A stretch of DNA of 64,000 bases, from positions 8,380,157 to 8,444,156 of the forward strand of contig NC_049983.1 in assembly GCF_000003815.2 (NCBI RefSeq), in the 5' to 3' direction. The translations under genes were made by a program, and so were the position numbers. Position 1 is the first letter of the stretch. Every line of letters starts with the position of its first letter. The notes under the pieces are model-generated. The model did not search any database. It saw nothing but the letters and a program-made list of their open reading frames with translations, and was not told the DNA's origin. Positions 1-12,668 of this stretch are shown here, piece after piece. The stretch is from Branchiostoma floridae (lineage: Eukaryota > Chordata > Leptocardii > Amphioxiformes > Branchiostomatidae).

Positions 1-691
1 AGGTTAGTTACCTTGTGTACCTTACAATCTATCTGTAACTTACAGTGTAAGCCTATTTTGAACCATCTTCGTTTATACTTATAGTCTCCATATAACGTTA
101 TGACTGTTTTGAGACACCAGATATACAAATATGGGGACAGTTGCCAGACACCATAAAATGACATGAAAGATATAGAGTATGACTTTACAATAGAAAATGT
201 GCTGTATACAATTATACCGGCATAAGGTTATACCGTATATCATTGATTTCACATGTTGCAATCGAAAAATTTATGAGTACCGACCCTGACGTCATGTACA
301 TGCACTCCGGTGAGGTCACCAAACATCACGACTTTCAAACCGGTCTTACTCAAAATACATAACATCTGACGTCCTAAAATTCCTCCCATTCAATCCCTGT
401 TACCTTCGGTACTATTCCGTATCATTTTATTTCTGAAACACCGTTTCTAACGGTAGAAATCGTGGAAAATGTAACCCGAACTCACCATGGCTCACGTGCG
501 TACTCCTCCATCTTGGTGACCTTACGCAATTCCCTGCATTCATTGCGAGTCTCGTCTTGATCAAAATCTCGCGAGATGTCGAAACGAGAGTTCACGAATT
601 TGAGCTGAGATTTCGCGCCAAATTTTGCATTGGCTGATCAGGGAGTCTGGTTAGGTAATCTTGTAAGGTTTGAGTGTATTTACACCTCATC
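1..691 (+). promoter_or_regulatory. RAD18 5' flank and promoter
   Basis: No convincing coding exon is seen here. Close to the RAD18 start codon are two strong promoter words. TCTCGCGAGA at 567-576 is the palindrome bound by BANP (and related to Kaiso sites) in CpG-type housekeeping promoters. TTTCGCGCCAAA at 611-622 is a full palindromic E2F site 70 bases before the ATG. Both are exact sequence matches; their use is inferred. An S-phase/E2F promoter suits a replication-repair gene. The rest of the stretch shows nothing recognisable. Confidence 0.6.
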
Positions 692-3600
692 ATGTCATCG
701 TTTGCCAGTTCTGGAGACTGGCCTGAGAACTTCAAGCAGTTGAAGGTTTGTCTTCGACTTTTTGTAATGAGTTTGATGTGAAACTTTGATATCGGGGGAC
801 AAGCCAAGACAGACCGGCTAGCAGAAAGGGGGAGGGGGGGCCGTACCCATTCATCATCCTATGATGATGTTACGAGACCTTACGAAAGTCATGATTTGTG
901 AGGAAAATGGGTGAGGATGATATATAAGTTTGAACTTAAGTTCTATCTTGTCTTACATAACATATTTGCTGTCAAACATCATTTTAGCTTGGGGATCACA
1001 GAATCACTATGTTATGAAGATGATGATAACGTTAAAATTTATACATCTATAATTATGAAGGAATAAGATGTTGATCATGTAACTTGTTACAGATTTAGTT
1101 GAAGATACACTATGACATAGTAGCATGTTGACCAGTTAATCATTTACTTTACATCGCAATTCTGATGTTATAAGAATGTAACGTTAACAGTTAAAGAAAT
1201 AGATATAGAATACATCACAGTGTGATCATGTGAATAGGATCATCCGAATGCCGTCTATCAATGCAAAATGTGCCAAAAGTTGAAAGAATTTGCTATCTTC
1301 AAGGATATAACGTCCTTGGTATTTTGAAGCAAAGTACCAATCATTGTCAAAATCTCATATTTGAATTTTCAACATTAGTGCATAACTGTGTTGTAACCCA
1401 AAACATCACCCTGTCTGCATCATTACATTATCAAATGGCCCAGGTATGACATGATTTATGTTACATATCATTATGTCATCTGTGCTGTTGACTTATCACT
1501 GGTAATGTTGTTATAGACCATAGACGACCTGCTGCGCTGCCCGATCTGTTACGAGTACTTTGACATCACCATGATCATTCCTCAGTGTTCACACAACTGT
1601 AAGTACACAATCAAACATTTCAAGATTGAACATAATATTGTCCTTTTTGAAGACTGTGTGACTTTTATAAGGTTTCCATCTCCAGCTTTTGCCCTCATCA
1701 TCATATCTTGCCTCTGGCTCCAACCGTTCCAGTGATGGGAAGTGATATTGGACTTGCAGCATAGATTTTGCGCTGGCTTGGATGTGCTGCCTCTTTTTAT
1801 GTATCCAAGTAATTTTGTTGTTGTCTCTTTTCTTTTTACATATAGACTGTTCCCTGTGTATCAGAAGATATTTAAATTACAAGACCCAGTGTCCAACCTG
1901 TGGAGTGGTGAGTAGAACTTGGTTCATGATTGCCTAACCATGTTTTTTTGTGAACAGTATACAATGTAAGACACAGTTCAGGGTTCTCACGAGGACTTTT
2001 TCACTAGCCTCTACCAGGCTCTGCGGATTGCTGGTCAAGTAGTAGAAATTGGACAAATAGAGTTTGTACAATTTTCTACATTTTAAGGGCCAAATTTCAT
2101 GAAAAGAAGCCAATTTTTTACCTTTGGTACAAAACAATAGAAAAGCCGCCTATATTGGCTGAAGCATAGCGTAGGGGCCAAAATCATATCGTAGGGGGCC
2201 TTGGGATACAAACCACAATGTAGGNNNNNNNNNNNNNNNNNNNNNNNNNNNNNNNNNNNNNNNNNNNNNNNNNNNNNNNNNNNNNNNNNNNNNNNNNNNN
2301 NNNNNNNNNNNNNNNNNNNNNNNNNNNNNNNNNNNNNNNNNNNNNNNNNNNNNNNNNNNNNNNNNNNNNNNNNNNNNNNNNNNNNNNNNNNNNNNNNNNN
2401 NNNNNNNNNNNNNNNNNNNNNNNNNNNNNNNNNNNNNNNNNNNNNNNNNNNNNNNNNNNNTTTGTTTATTTAGATATGTAGTGGGGTGCCTTATTCCCTA
2501 TTTTTGCATTCCAGACCACGTCTACTCCAGTGTGTGAGGTCAGGAGTAAACAACCACACAACAGATACAACAGATAGACAGCTCCCGTCAGTTCCAGTTG
2601 GTTCCAAACCAGACGCATCTATTTTCCAGCATGTCAGTTCAGTAAAGGCAGCAAAGGTTTGTGTCGTATCAGCATTAAAGGCCATGTACGCAAAAATGTA
2701 GAACCTAGTACTGTAAATGCATTTAAGTTCGCAGGGATTTAATTTCGCGGTAGCGGGAAAAAGGACTTTTCGCGGTGGATTTGAGTTCGCGGTATCGCCA
2801 TAGACTGCAGTCTAATACCATAATAGAAAAAATGTTCGCAGTGGTTTTAAGTTCGTGGTGAAGTGGTCACCGCACCGCGAATATTAATCCACCGTGAACA
2901 TTTCTGCATTTACAGTATCTACTACACTCCCATACTTGTTCATTGGATATCTCCATGATTAGATTGTAGATAGAGCTCAACCATGTTTGAAAAAATGTAT
3001 ATAATGGTATTCTTAAAAAAAAAGAGCGCATCTACCACTAAAACATCTCAACCACAGCATGTCTAGAACACAAGATATCAAAAACCAGAATCTCTACTGC
3101 AGTACCATGGAAAGTCAGCAAAGGGCCCATACTCTACTCATTTCTTCTTGCAAACAATTAATTACCAACGTGAATATACCAACTATCATGAGCTGTGTTG
3201 TGCACAAAACACACACACACACAAAACCGAAAAAAATAACCTTGGCATTGGGTAACAAGTACATTATTTTCCATTATATATGTTTATTTGTTGTTGTCAA
3301 TGAAACTGTATCTATCTTTGGAAAGATTCTTCATATTTTTCTTATGGTATAATGAATAGTATAATTATTATATAATTTCAGAGTTCCAAAGCTACAACAA
3401 CTAGTGTGAAGAAAAGTCCTCCCACCAACACCCTAGACAGGTTCTGCTCTACAGCTGGCTCCAGAACATTTCCTGTAGAAGATGACAACGGCGATGACTT
3501 CCAAGATAACGTTAAGAGACCCAGAAACAAAAGAATTTCTTACAAGGAGTCCAGTAGTGATGATGATGTAGAGATTGTTGGAACAGTGGTAACTCCTCCT

Positions 3601-6600
3601 CCTGTAAAAGCTGTCAAGGTGCCAAGTCCACAGGCATCCACCTCGTCTGAATCAACTTCGGGAGTTGAGAGAAATAGCTCACAAGTTGCAACAGGTAGGG
3701 TGTTTCCGTACCCCCATTATTGTCCATACCCCATTATTGTCTGTAGTACTCTGTACCACCAGTAGTGCCAATGCCCCCAGTAGTGTCCATAGCCCCATTA
3801 TTGTCCGTACCCCCATTATTGTCCCTACGCCCAGTAGTGTCCGTACCCCCAGTAGTGTCCGTACCCCCAGTAGTGTCCGTAACCCCGGTATTGTCCATAC
3901 CCCCATTATTGTCCGTACCCCCAGTAGTGTCCATATCCCCAGTAGTGTCCGTACCCCCATTATTGTCCCTACGCCCAGTAGTGTCCGTACCCCCATTATT
4001 GTCCGTACCCCCAGTAGTGTCCGTACCCCCAGTAGTGTCCGTACCCCCAGTAGTGTCCGTACCCCCAGTAGTGTCTGTACCCTTGGTAGTGTCCATACCC
4101 CAGTAGTGTTGTTACTACTGGGCATAAAATTACTAGTAGTATACCTGATCTATTTGTTGGATCAAGAGCATTTTTCTGTACTTCCCACCCAGCTGACTGT
4201 CCCGTGTGTGGAGTGAGCATCCCTGAGAGACACATCAACACACACCTGGACGTCTGCTTAACAAGGGAGGAGAAGAAAGAGTCCTTAAGAAGGTGATGCC
4301 TAATTTTGCATACAAAATTTGATCTTTACAGCTTACTGTTTTTTGTGCTTCTACTCAAAGTCCTTCAAGTTATGTATTATCTATCAACTCGTGGTTTGTC
4401 TGTTGTCCAAACTTCAAAGGTTATTCACTTCTGGTTTGTCTGTAGCTACAGGCAATTTTTTAGTACAATTGTATCAAATACCAACTATTCCGTTTGAAAG
4501 AACATCCACATGCATGTTACATAATGTACTTTTCTGGATCAGTTGACCAGATTATATTTCAGAGTAAGAGTTCTTAGTCAGAATATGACAAATACCATGT
4601 ACATGTGCATAATATTTCTGCAGTTCTGCCCCTAAGAGAAAGCCGATGGCTAAGCTGGTGTATAACCTGATGTCTGATAAGGACCTGAGGAAGAGACTGA
4701 AGGAGAAGGGTTTATCTACACAGGGGGACAGGCAGGTGGGTTGTCGGTGTTATGAATGTCATAGTAACACATTGCTTACCTGCATATGTTTAGTGCTATT
4801 TTTCTCCTTCCACTTAAACTGTCATGGTTAACCAAAAGTCCCTAGACATAGTGCTCCCCAAGTGTAGTGTTCCTTTTTAGCACTTCATTTTAGGGGTGAG
4901 GTATAATTTAAAGGACCCTTTTGTCTAATTTAGTAATAGATTTTGTATTTTTGTACTGCTGTTCCAGGCCCTGATCGCCCGACACCATGAGTTTGTGTTG
5001 AGGTACAACTCACAGTGTGACTCGGCAGACCCTAAATCAGGTAGGTCAGATGTACATGACTGGTGATGTTTTACCTAGTGTACATGTATGTTTGACAATG
5101 AAGCATATTTTCCTGCTTACGGCCTAGGCCTGGTCACATACATTGCACAATTTCACACCGACTTGGGATAGTTGTGTATGTTTCGTACAAACTTCAGCTG
5201 CTCTGTCATGGAAAAGACTGTCTAAAATCCCTGTTTGGTTGGTTCTGTCACAGCCTGCTTGAATGACAATGACCTACAACATAATGGGGGCCGCCCTAAG
5301 ATGCCCCCTGCCCTAAGATGCCCGGATTTTTTGCTGATCTTATTATGCATAAGTACGCCATATTTGTTGCCACTGACTATGATGATTAGAAAGGTAAATA
5401 AACCAAGTCCAAACAAACAGCTTTTTATATCCACGATAACGTCCTCGGTGTTTGCCAGTTGTAACGCGGAGGGTGAAGGGTTCATGAACAGTATGGATGC
5501 CTTCCTTATTCAAGTATGGTCTCTAGATGAATGTGTTAAAAATTCATTGGTCAAAACTTGACTACTGTTTGGCAACTAGTGATGGAGCGCGTGAGTTCGA
5601 GCGCGTAAAAAAGGGGGCATCTTAAGGTGGCCCCGTTATGTGGCCACGCCATTACATGGAATAAACTCACCATTAGAAAACACTGTTACAATTCATATAC
5701 TGTATTATTGATAAATGTGTGCGTATACACATTTGTTCTTTCAGTTGCTCAGATAGTGAAAGAAGTGGAAAAGCATGAGAGAGTGTTGAACAAGTCCACC
5801 GGTACAAAACCTGTAAGTATAACATTTTTCAACTTCAGCCTTCCAATTCTTTTTGTGCTAACTTTTATTAAGTATGGATTAGAGGAAAGACTTGTGCAAA
5901 ATGTAAATCGTCTCATTTGATTTTTTCAGAACTTCCCTCTCAACAAGACTTCAAATGAAGAAGAGAGAGACAAGGTCAACACTAAATATGGTTTGTATTT
6001 CACTTACTACATTTTTGTCATGTATTATTTGTGTATTAGAAGTATATTAGTGATTGCAATGATTGTCATGATGACACAGTGGTAGGCAAAATTCAGGTGG
6101 TAGGCAAATGATTAATTTACATGTTAACAAGTAATTTGATCTGCTAATTTAAATATTAATTTGTAATCTAATCTGCTAACATCATTTTGCTTTCCAGTCG
6201 TTAAATATACCATCTAATCAGAAGTAGACAAAAAAACAGTGATCGCTCGTACATGGTACATTTGTAGTGTCATACATAATGGTTACACAATGTTAACATA
6301 AACCAAATGTGAAATGTGTAGTTTCTTTCCTTTACAGCAACAGACCACAAAGCACAGTTTGACTCACTGATAGAAAATGCCAGGAAAAGGATGAAACAAA
6401 AGAGGGAAGCAAAGTTGGAGGAAAAAGTGCAACAAAATGATGTAGTACTAGAAGAGAAATTGCCATCCATGGAGTTGGACTTGAATGTAGCTACTAATGA
6501 AGCAACCACAGAAAAGCCATCAGAAGTGTCAAATAAAACAGAACAGATTGTTAGAGACAGCCAGAAAGCAGAGGAAATGTCTACAAAGGAGGATCAAGAA

Positions 6601-9028
6601 GACATGAGTAGAATAGAGGATGAAAAAGACCACACAGAAGGTAAGAAAATTTTAAGTGAAATGCTGGAAAGTTCCCTTCCACTGTTGTATCTACTTGGTA
6701 TCAATTCAAATGTTAGGATTGAAATTTTTTTTTTAGGATTTGGAAGTGTCGTTGCATTGAAAATGTGGATAGAAATTTCCTGTTGGCTTTAACAGTTAGG
6801 GTTGGTAACATTTTTAGTATGTGAGATGTCTTGACAATGACAGGCTAGAACAAACTTGTAACATCATTGCACTGGTAAGTACCATATGACTTATGCCTTT
6901 CTAGGTAACATTAAGTGTTTTCCTTTGATCACCAGTAAAATGTATATTGTTAGTCTTTGTGCATTGACTGTGGGACCGAGTATAACTATTTTATCTCTGT
7001 CATTTCCTTGTTTGAATCAGACACAGTTGAGGATCAGAGCCACCATGTACCAACACCAGATGCCCCACAGTTTAACCTGCTGGCAGAATTTGATGACATA
7101 GATAAGGAGGAGGACACCCTGTGCACTGATGACACCAGGGATGACACCAAAGATGGCACCAGGGATGACATGGCTGATGACTGTGACAGTGAGAAGAGCT
7201 TCAGTCTTTTTGACAACATTCAACAAGGTACACAACCTATCTTGGTGTATACACCAAGTGTTTCTTTTTTGCTGGGTTTTCTTGACAAATATTCTGCCAT
7301 ACGTCAACTATCACAACCCAACAACCGGTGCCATAATACCGCCACATCAAAAATGTTGTTATAGAGGCCTTTTATATCTGAAGTGTAAATACCTCAGGAT
7401 TACTGATGCTGCATTGGTACATATCTTTAAATCTCTTTAAATTCATGTATTTTTTCTCATGTGGCGGTATTATGACACCATATCAATATCAATACATGTA
7501 ACATGTATACTTTATATCATTCTCTTTGAAAGTGGAAGAAGTAGAAAAATTTACCATTGACTTTGTCATGGTACAGGCAAGCTGTTATCTCAAAGTTAGA
7601 GAGGCAGCTATTGCAACTGGATCATTATGCTCTTAGATTCATTCAGTTATGGGACAGATTTCTTGGATGATGAAGTAAGTAATTCATTTACTTTTACTGC
7701 CCTAACTCAGGTTAAATCCCACCTTCATTTTGTATACTTGTAGAAACCCATTTAGATGAACTACAGGAAGACCAGCTGACTGATCATGAACAGAAGAATG
7801 ATGCAGAAGCACTGATGAGAGACACCGAGTCAGATGATGACGACAATGACACCCTAACACCCTCTCTGGAGTTTGGAGCATCTGAGGTGAGAAATGTTGT
7901 CATCCTTATCATTTTAATGCATTCAAATAATACATAAGATTTATGATGTCCAAATTGTTTCTACTAGTAGGTGGTAGCAGGTCAAGCAAAAAGTAGACTG
8001 TCAGAGTGTTCTCTTCCTTTTTTGAGAGCTAAATGCAACGTTACAGAAATTCCACTGTTTATATAGAGTATAGACAACACCTTTGTATTTTGTAGTCTTA
8101 TACAAAGACTATGATGTTAAGTGAATGATTGAGAGTCCATATACATGTTTATTGTTTTTTTCAGGGTTCTGTGGACATTTTGACCATGAAGCCATACCAG
8201 CGACAGAATCCAACAGATGCCCAGTCCAGCAGCTCAGGCCCAAAGTAAACTCATTCAAATCAAGCCAATGAATTCCAACTGTTTCATTTCCAAGGATGTA
8301 TTAGGTACGTGTAATTTACTTGTGTCTATTTGTTTTGATAACTTTCTACTTTGTTTGTTTCAGCTCTATGATTGACTTTGATCATGACTTCCTTGGTGAT
8401 GACCCAGAAATCAAGTGTGTACCAGAAAGGTTAGCAATCTTCTTTAGATGTTTTCCATTCTTTCTATGATTCGCAAATAAAAAGCCACCTCATGATCAAA
8501 GAATAACATATAATGTGATATACAAGTGCAGATAATTTGGTCTTGAACACATCTTATGATAGCTGGCTGTGTAAAGATAATTTCAAAAGTGAAGTATGCC
8601 AGTGAAAAGAGTCTACAATTTTATTCCCTTTAAGCCTCAAATGTTTCCATGCATTTTAGAGTCATTTGGATATGTTATTATTTGTTTGATGTTTTGAAGT
8701 GAGCTCTATCCATTGTAATGTATCACACGATTCAGCCTCAGTATAGGCTGCAATGTTTTACAAAATAAATAATTCATTCATTCATTTGAAAGTATATGTT
8801 TCATCTTTAGCCGAATTTGATGTTTTTCATGCTCGCTAAATACTCAGTTCTCTTCTTACACTATATGACCTTTTTATGATGTTTCCAACCAGCCCTCCTG
8901 TAAGGCAGATGAGAAGGGGTAAGAGGAAAATGGCAGAGTTACAGAGTGACAGTGACGGTTCATTCGGAGGCGAACAGGAAGTGCGCAGAAGCAAACGTCG
9001 CACTACGAACAGGAAAGAAAATCTGTGA
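692..9028 (+). CDS. RAD18: RAD18 E3 ubiquitin ligase (multi-exon, one exon in gap)
   Basis: RAD18 pairs with RAD6 to monoubiquitinate PCNA on stalled replication forks. Coding exons read: 692-745 (start MSSFASSGDW), 1517-1598, 1846-1907, 2515-2656, 3382-3694, 4193-4292, 4624-4735, 4968-5040, 5745-5812, 5930-5990, 6338-6640, 7021-7227, 7744-7886, 8165-8244, 8364-8429 and 8893-9028 (ending RKENL). All have GT-AG borders with matching phase. Exons 2-3 encode the RING finger (CPICYEYF...CSHNYCSLC...CPTC). Exon 4193-4292 encodes the UBZ zinc finger (CPVCGVSIPERHINTHLDVC). Exons 4624-5040 encode the SAP DNA-binding domain, and exon 6338-6640 the RAD6-binding helix. The C-terminus is acidic and then basic (RRSKRR), a likely nuclear signal. 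The exon between 1907 and 2515 must lie in the run of Ns, since phase and family length both demand it. The call is very secure; the exact ends of the acidic exons are less so. Confidence 0.95.
2225..2460. other. Assembly gap (236 N)
   Basis: A run of 236 N. The RAD18 exon before it ends in phase 0 (CPTCGV) and the exon after it opens with one base that completes a codon. The gap therefore must hold at least one coding exon, the linker just after the RING, starting in phase 0 and ending in phase 2. Confidence 0.95.
2711..2915. mobile_element. MITE with CTGTAAATGCA termini (TA target)
   Basis: The element starts CTGTAAATGCA and ends TGCATTTACAG, exact inverted repeats flanked by TA on both sides, as in Tc1/mariner-type insertions. 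The inside repeats TTCGCGGT-like words on both strands. It has no coding capacity. It sits in a RAD18 intron. Confidence 0.7.
3709..4107. repeat. 18-bp minisatellite in RAD18 intron
   Basis: About 22 head-to-tail copies of an 18-base unit, of the form GTACCCCCAGTAGTGTCC with a CATTATTG variant. The repeat begins only about 14 bases inside the 5' splice site at 3694/3695. Because 18 is divisible by three, long open frames (PSSVRT-type, GGTDTT-type) appear on both strands; these are artefacts. The array may be polymorphic in length. Confidence 0.92.
5281..5639. mobile_element. MITE with ATAAYGGGG termini
   Basis: The left end (ATAATGGGGGCCGCCC then TAAGATGCCCCC) is mirrored at the right end in inverted orientation with a few mismatches (GGGGGCATCTTAAGGTGGCC then CCGTTAT). 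The body of about 350 bases is unrelated to the flanks and has no transposase. It lies in a RAD18 intron. Family not assigned. Confidence 0.6.
7327..7479. mobile_element. Short MITE, GGTGYCATAATACCGCC termini
   Basis: GGTGCCATAATACCGCCACA at the left and its near-complement GTGGCGGTATTATGACACC at the right bound a 153-base AT-rich body. It lies in a RAD18 intron, non-coding. Family unknown. Confidence 0.6.
8690..8785 (+). mobile_element. 3' tail of a non-LTR retroelement
   Basis: A short stretch ends in AATAAATAATTCATTCATTCA, a simple-repeat tail like that of CR1/L2-type elements, preceded by a TATAGGCTGCAATG motif. Only the 3' end is present, as usual for 5'-truncated LINE copies. The assignment rests on tail form alone. 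Confidence 0.4.
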
Positions 9029-9120
9029 CTCCGCAAAGGAACATCTACCTAAGAACAGTCATGTTCTAGGCTACACGACTTATGTGTAGTTTTCAGTCTT
9101 CTAATAGTCTATCCTCTGTT

Positions 9121-9126
9121 AATAAA
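9121..9126 (+). terminator. RAD18 polyadenylation signal
   Basis: AATAAA lies 93 bases after the RAD18 stop codon and is directly followed by a second overlapping AATAAA. It is the first such signal downstream of the gene. Confidence 0.75.
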
Positions 9127-9129
9127 ATA

Positions 9130-12100
9130 AACATCCAATGCATATCATTGTCTGTTTTGCATCATACTCTTCTGACAGTGTTAAAGCTGATGATGATGAA
9201 AGAATAAGTGATAATGTCACTACTGTCTTCCATAAATATGTTTAGATATTGACATTATGACTCAACTACAGATCACAAGTTCATACTGCACCAAGATCAA
9301 AAGCAGCAAAATTGGAGATATTCTATTGAAGAAAGACAATGGTAGTCCCTGCATAGTTATGAGTTTAAGTCACTTGTAAGACATACATAAAGCTGTGTAA
9401 CATTTTGATTTTATCAGTGCTTCCTATTCTTATGTTTAATATAGCTGTGTAAACATATACATATGCAAGCTTGAGTGGAAATGTATTATAAAGTGTGATC
9501 TTGAAGCCGTTGAAGGTTCATATTTTTTTCAATGATGGCTTTTAAAGAAAGTAATGTAACACATGGATGTCTTCCACACAGAAAAAGTTGACCATATATG
9601 TATGAAAAGTAAGTATACAGAAGCCTCTAGTTGGTGAATGAATTAAAAAATCATTTAAGAGTTTTGTTGTGGTCCTTTTTTTAGTGGTGTGATGTGTGTT
9701 TAACTAAGCAGAGAAAGAAGCATGTACCATATTGACATGCTGTACTGTATAAAGTAAGGGTTAAAGGCCCCATGTGCACGTGTATGCACTGCAGAGAGAG
9801 GCATGTTTACTTCTGTGTGTTTTCAGGACCAAGGACAGGTATACTCGCTTATGGGTGTATGGTGTTCAGTGCCATGGACAAGTTTGTTTACCTGTGAGGA
9901 TGGCGACTGTTAGCAAGAAAAGCAAGCTTAATTCAGCACGGCTATCTAAAACGACAAAGCACAAACAGGGCATGGAACTAACTCTAGGCTCAGGATTCAG
10001 CAAAAGCCACCAGGGGAGCAAATCAGAGCTACAGTATAATATATGCCATGGTATTCTTCCATTGTGACACACGAACAACAATTTTGGTGAAGGCTAAAAC
10101 ATCAACATATCTCATACAAAAATGTCATAGAAGCCGTTTTCACAACAGAGTTTTAGTTGGATTGCTTACGGTCTCACAACGCCCCCTAGTGAACAGAAAA
10201 CAAAATGCAGATCTTTCGGTGATAGGCAAGAGAAACCTTGAAGCTGATTGGCTAATGTGCAATCTATCTTTGATATGATTGGACAAAATTATCCAATGGT
10301 AGGCAGGCAAATTTGATAGACAGGGTAAAATGTACCGTAAGTTTCAAATTAATATGCTGCTATTGGTCAATATGGTAGCATCTATGGCCAATGAGAATGC
10401 TTAGGACATCATCAAATTGACCAATCACCGATAAGAAATCAAAGAGCATCAAAACGGACCTGGAACTATGGTTATGATAATTTTGTCCGCAAGGCGGCGC
10501 TTTTGTATCAGCAAGCCATTTCGCTGAGCAGCTATTGTCATTTAAGTTACGATTACATTGTGTAACGTTACATTTTATTCATGACATCAGCGCGCACATT
10601 GATTTTCGTCTGACTTTCAAAAACAAAGAAATGTTGTTACACACCATAACACATAAGAAATATGGGAAAATATGTCAATAAATTCTATCAGTTGTATATC
10701 AAAAGGCCCCTTGGCGTTGTTTTTGAACTTCGCCACTTGAGCCACTTTGAAGTGACGTGACAAAACATGGTATCACAGCCAAGAAGTCTTATACTTCTAT
10801 ATTCAAGAGGAGCACAAAGTGACACTTGTGTGGTAGACTGGCATTACCTACCAAGTTGACAACTGCAGTCATGGCTACCACATTGGTGCCACTTTATTTT
10901 TATTTTTGACATCAAACTATCACTTCTACAGCTAAACTACGTACGTTCATGGCTACTACACGATATATTTTCCCATTTCCGTATTTCATTGTCATGTTCA
11001 ACTATTTACTTTGCTGTGACCTAATGAATATTTGTACATGCAGGGTTTGAAATACCCAGTTGTCCAGTTGCTCCGCTCAACCATATTTTGTTTGGCGCAA
11101 CTTGGTTTCAAACTTTCCGGGCTGAGACAGTGAGTGCCATGCGATGGTCTACCAAAATCACCGATGTGTGCACGAAGCAAAATTACCATAACAATGCATG
11201 GTCAAATAGAAGAATGCGACGCCGCACCTGTCTCCGCGCGCAGCTGACAGGTGGTCAATTAACTCAATTTGGGATGACAACCAATCAGAGGAGTTTGTGT
11301 CAACTGCATGCTAATAGCTACACGTATGCTAATAAGACAGGGGCATAAAATGCGCGCAGTTTACCTTTGGCTTTGGGGATAGGAAGCAGGCGGAGTTTGG
11401 AGAAACAGGCGAGATGTTGGCACTGAACTTGGCAGTACAATGGGTGATAGTTTAGCAAGGGGATTTTTCGGCACCTTTTATCTCTGAGGGTGGGATGCGT
11501 GTGGGACTGTGAATTTTCCATGACGCATGAAAAATGCCCAAAATGTTGGCACGTTCAGGGCTCTTTTGGGAATTCTTTTTCCGTTTTGCTCTCCGTATTT
11601 GAAAATTTAAACTCGTTTTAGATAAGTGACATTGAAGGTGACACCACCTGTTCCCTCACCCCTGCCACTTGAGTTGTGAATTTTCATAAACAAATAAACA
11701 AACACTAAGCAACGGAAAACATTAGAAGTATTTATATTCTCTTACCGAGCTCGAATTCAGGGTCTTGGACCTAACCTTTAGCTGAAGTTGCCCACTTAAA
11801 GTTATCTCGAACCGACATGCATAGATGAACGTGGGACGAATAGAATAAGACACTACACACAAATTAAAAAGTGTTTTATTGTGTGTAGTTTACCTACTGT
11901 GCAGCAAAGAGATTATGAATAACGTTCTATAACGTTACTTACATAATCTGTCTCAATTGACATGGGTACACATGTTCTTAGGGGTACCTCTATGTATGGT
12001 GACCGTTTACATGGCTTCATTGATGTTAGTAGCTGGAAGGTTGCAAATATTTGCACTTCACTCACTCAAGTAACTTCAAGGCACATTGTAGCCTAGCCAT

Positions 12101-12668
12101 ATCCATACAATGTACAGCATTTTCAAAGTCATTAGAAGGCACATATTCACAAAATGTTAATGAAAATTGCAACAATATAGTAAGGAATGCTGAACTTGAT
12201 CAAGTATGGAACGATATAAAACCAAAAATGGAAATAAGCTGGTGATAATAATATCTACATATCTCTATGTACTTGGTTTATCTATCTAGCATCTATCAAG
12301 GCGAAAACTATTTTAAGGCATTTAAAATTCAAGTCTGGGACAAATGAGATAATAGCACTATTAATTATCAGTATTAAGCGACCTCATCAAAGTAAAAGTA
12401 ATTAGTACAAGTTTTCAATCATTAAAGAAGCATTTAACATTAGTTCACTTTTATACGCAGGGTAACCTCTGTCTGTTGTTTAAACAAAAAGGTATTTTTA
12501 GGGATATTAAGTCGGTGGTTTTAAACTGCGCAGTATTTTCAAAATGTTTCAATTATTTTCAAAATATTGCACCATCCATTGACATGATATTCATAATCTA
12601 ATGTTTTTCAAAACATCGGATAAAGGTTATCCCCGCGCGGATAAAGGGAACAAGCATTATATGCTAAG
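9130..12668. other. Intergenic region between RAD18 and the methyltransferase
   Basis: No gene is supported here. The region holds one copy of a dispersed repeat (9759-10545), a short inverted repeat (ACTACACACAA at 11852-11862 and TTGTGTGTAGT at 11879-11889) with a TTTATT on the plus strand at 11875-11880 that could be a minus-strand AATAAA for the methyltransferase, and a 16-base match to a cloning polylinker at 11743-11758. The open frames here (up to 97 codons) show no protein-like composition. Confidence 0.6.
9759..10545 (+). repeat. Dispersed repeat, copy A
   Basis: About 790 bases whose sequence recurs at 37655-38290 (same strand) and 45285-46030 (opposite strand). Shared landmarks are AAGGCCCCATGTG at the left, CCAAGGACAGGTATA, a CCCCTAGTG block, GTAAAATGTACCGTA, and GTCCGCAAGGCG near the right end. 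No inverted termini and no open frame are seen. It is an unclassified, old, interspersed family. Confidence 0.75.

Noticed and set aside
3665-4216. Long open frames with PSSVRT or GGTDTT repeats on both strands
   Set aside because: They are products of the 18-base minisatellite inside a RAD18 intron; every frame lacking stops in one unit stays open throughout.
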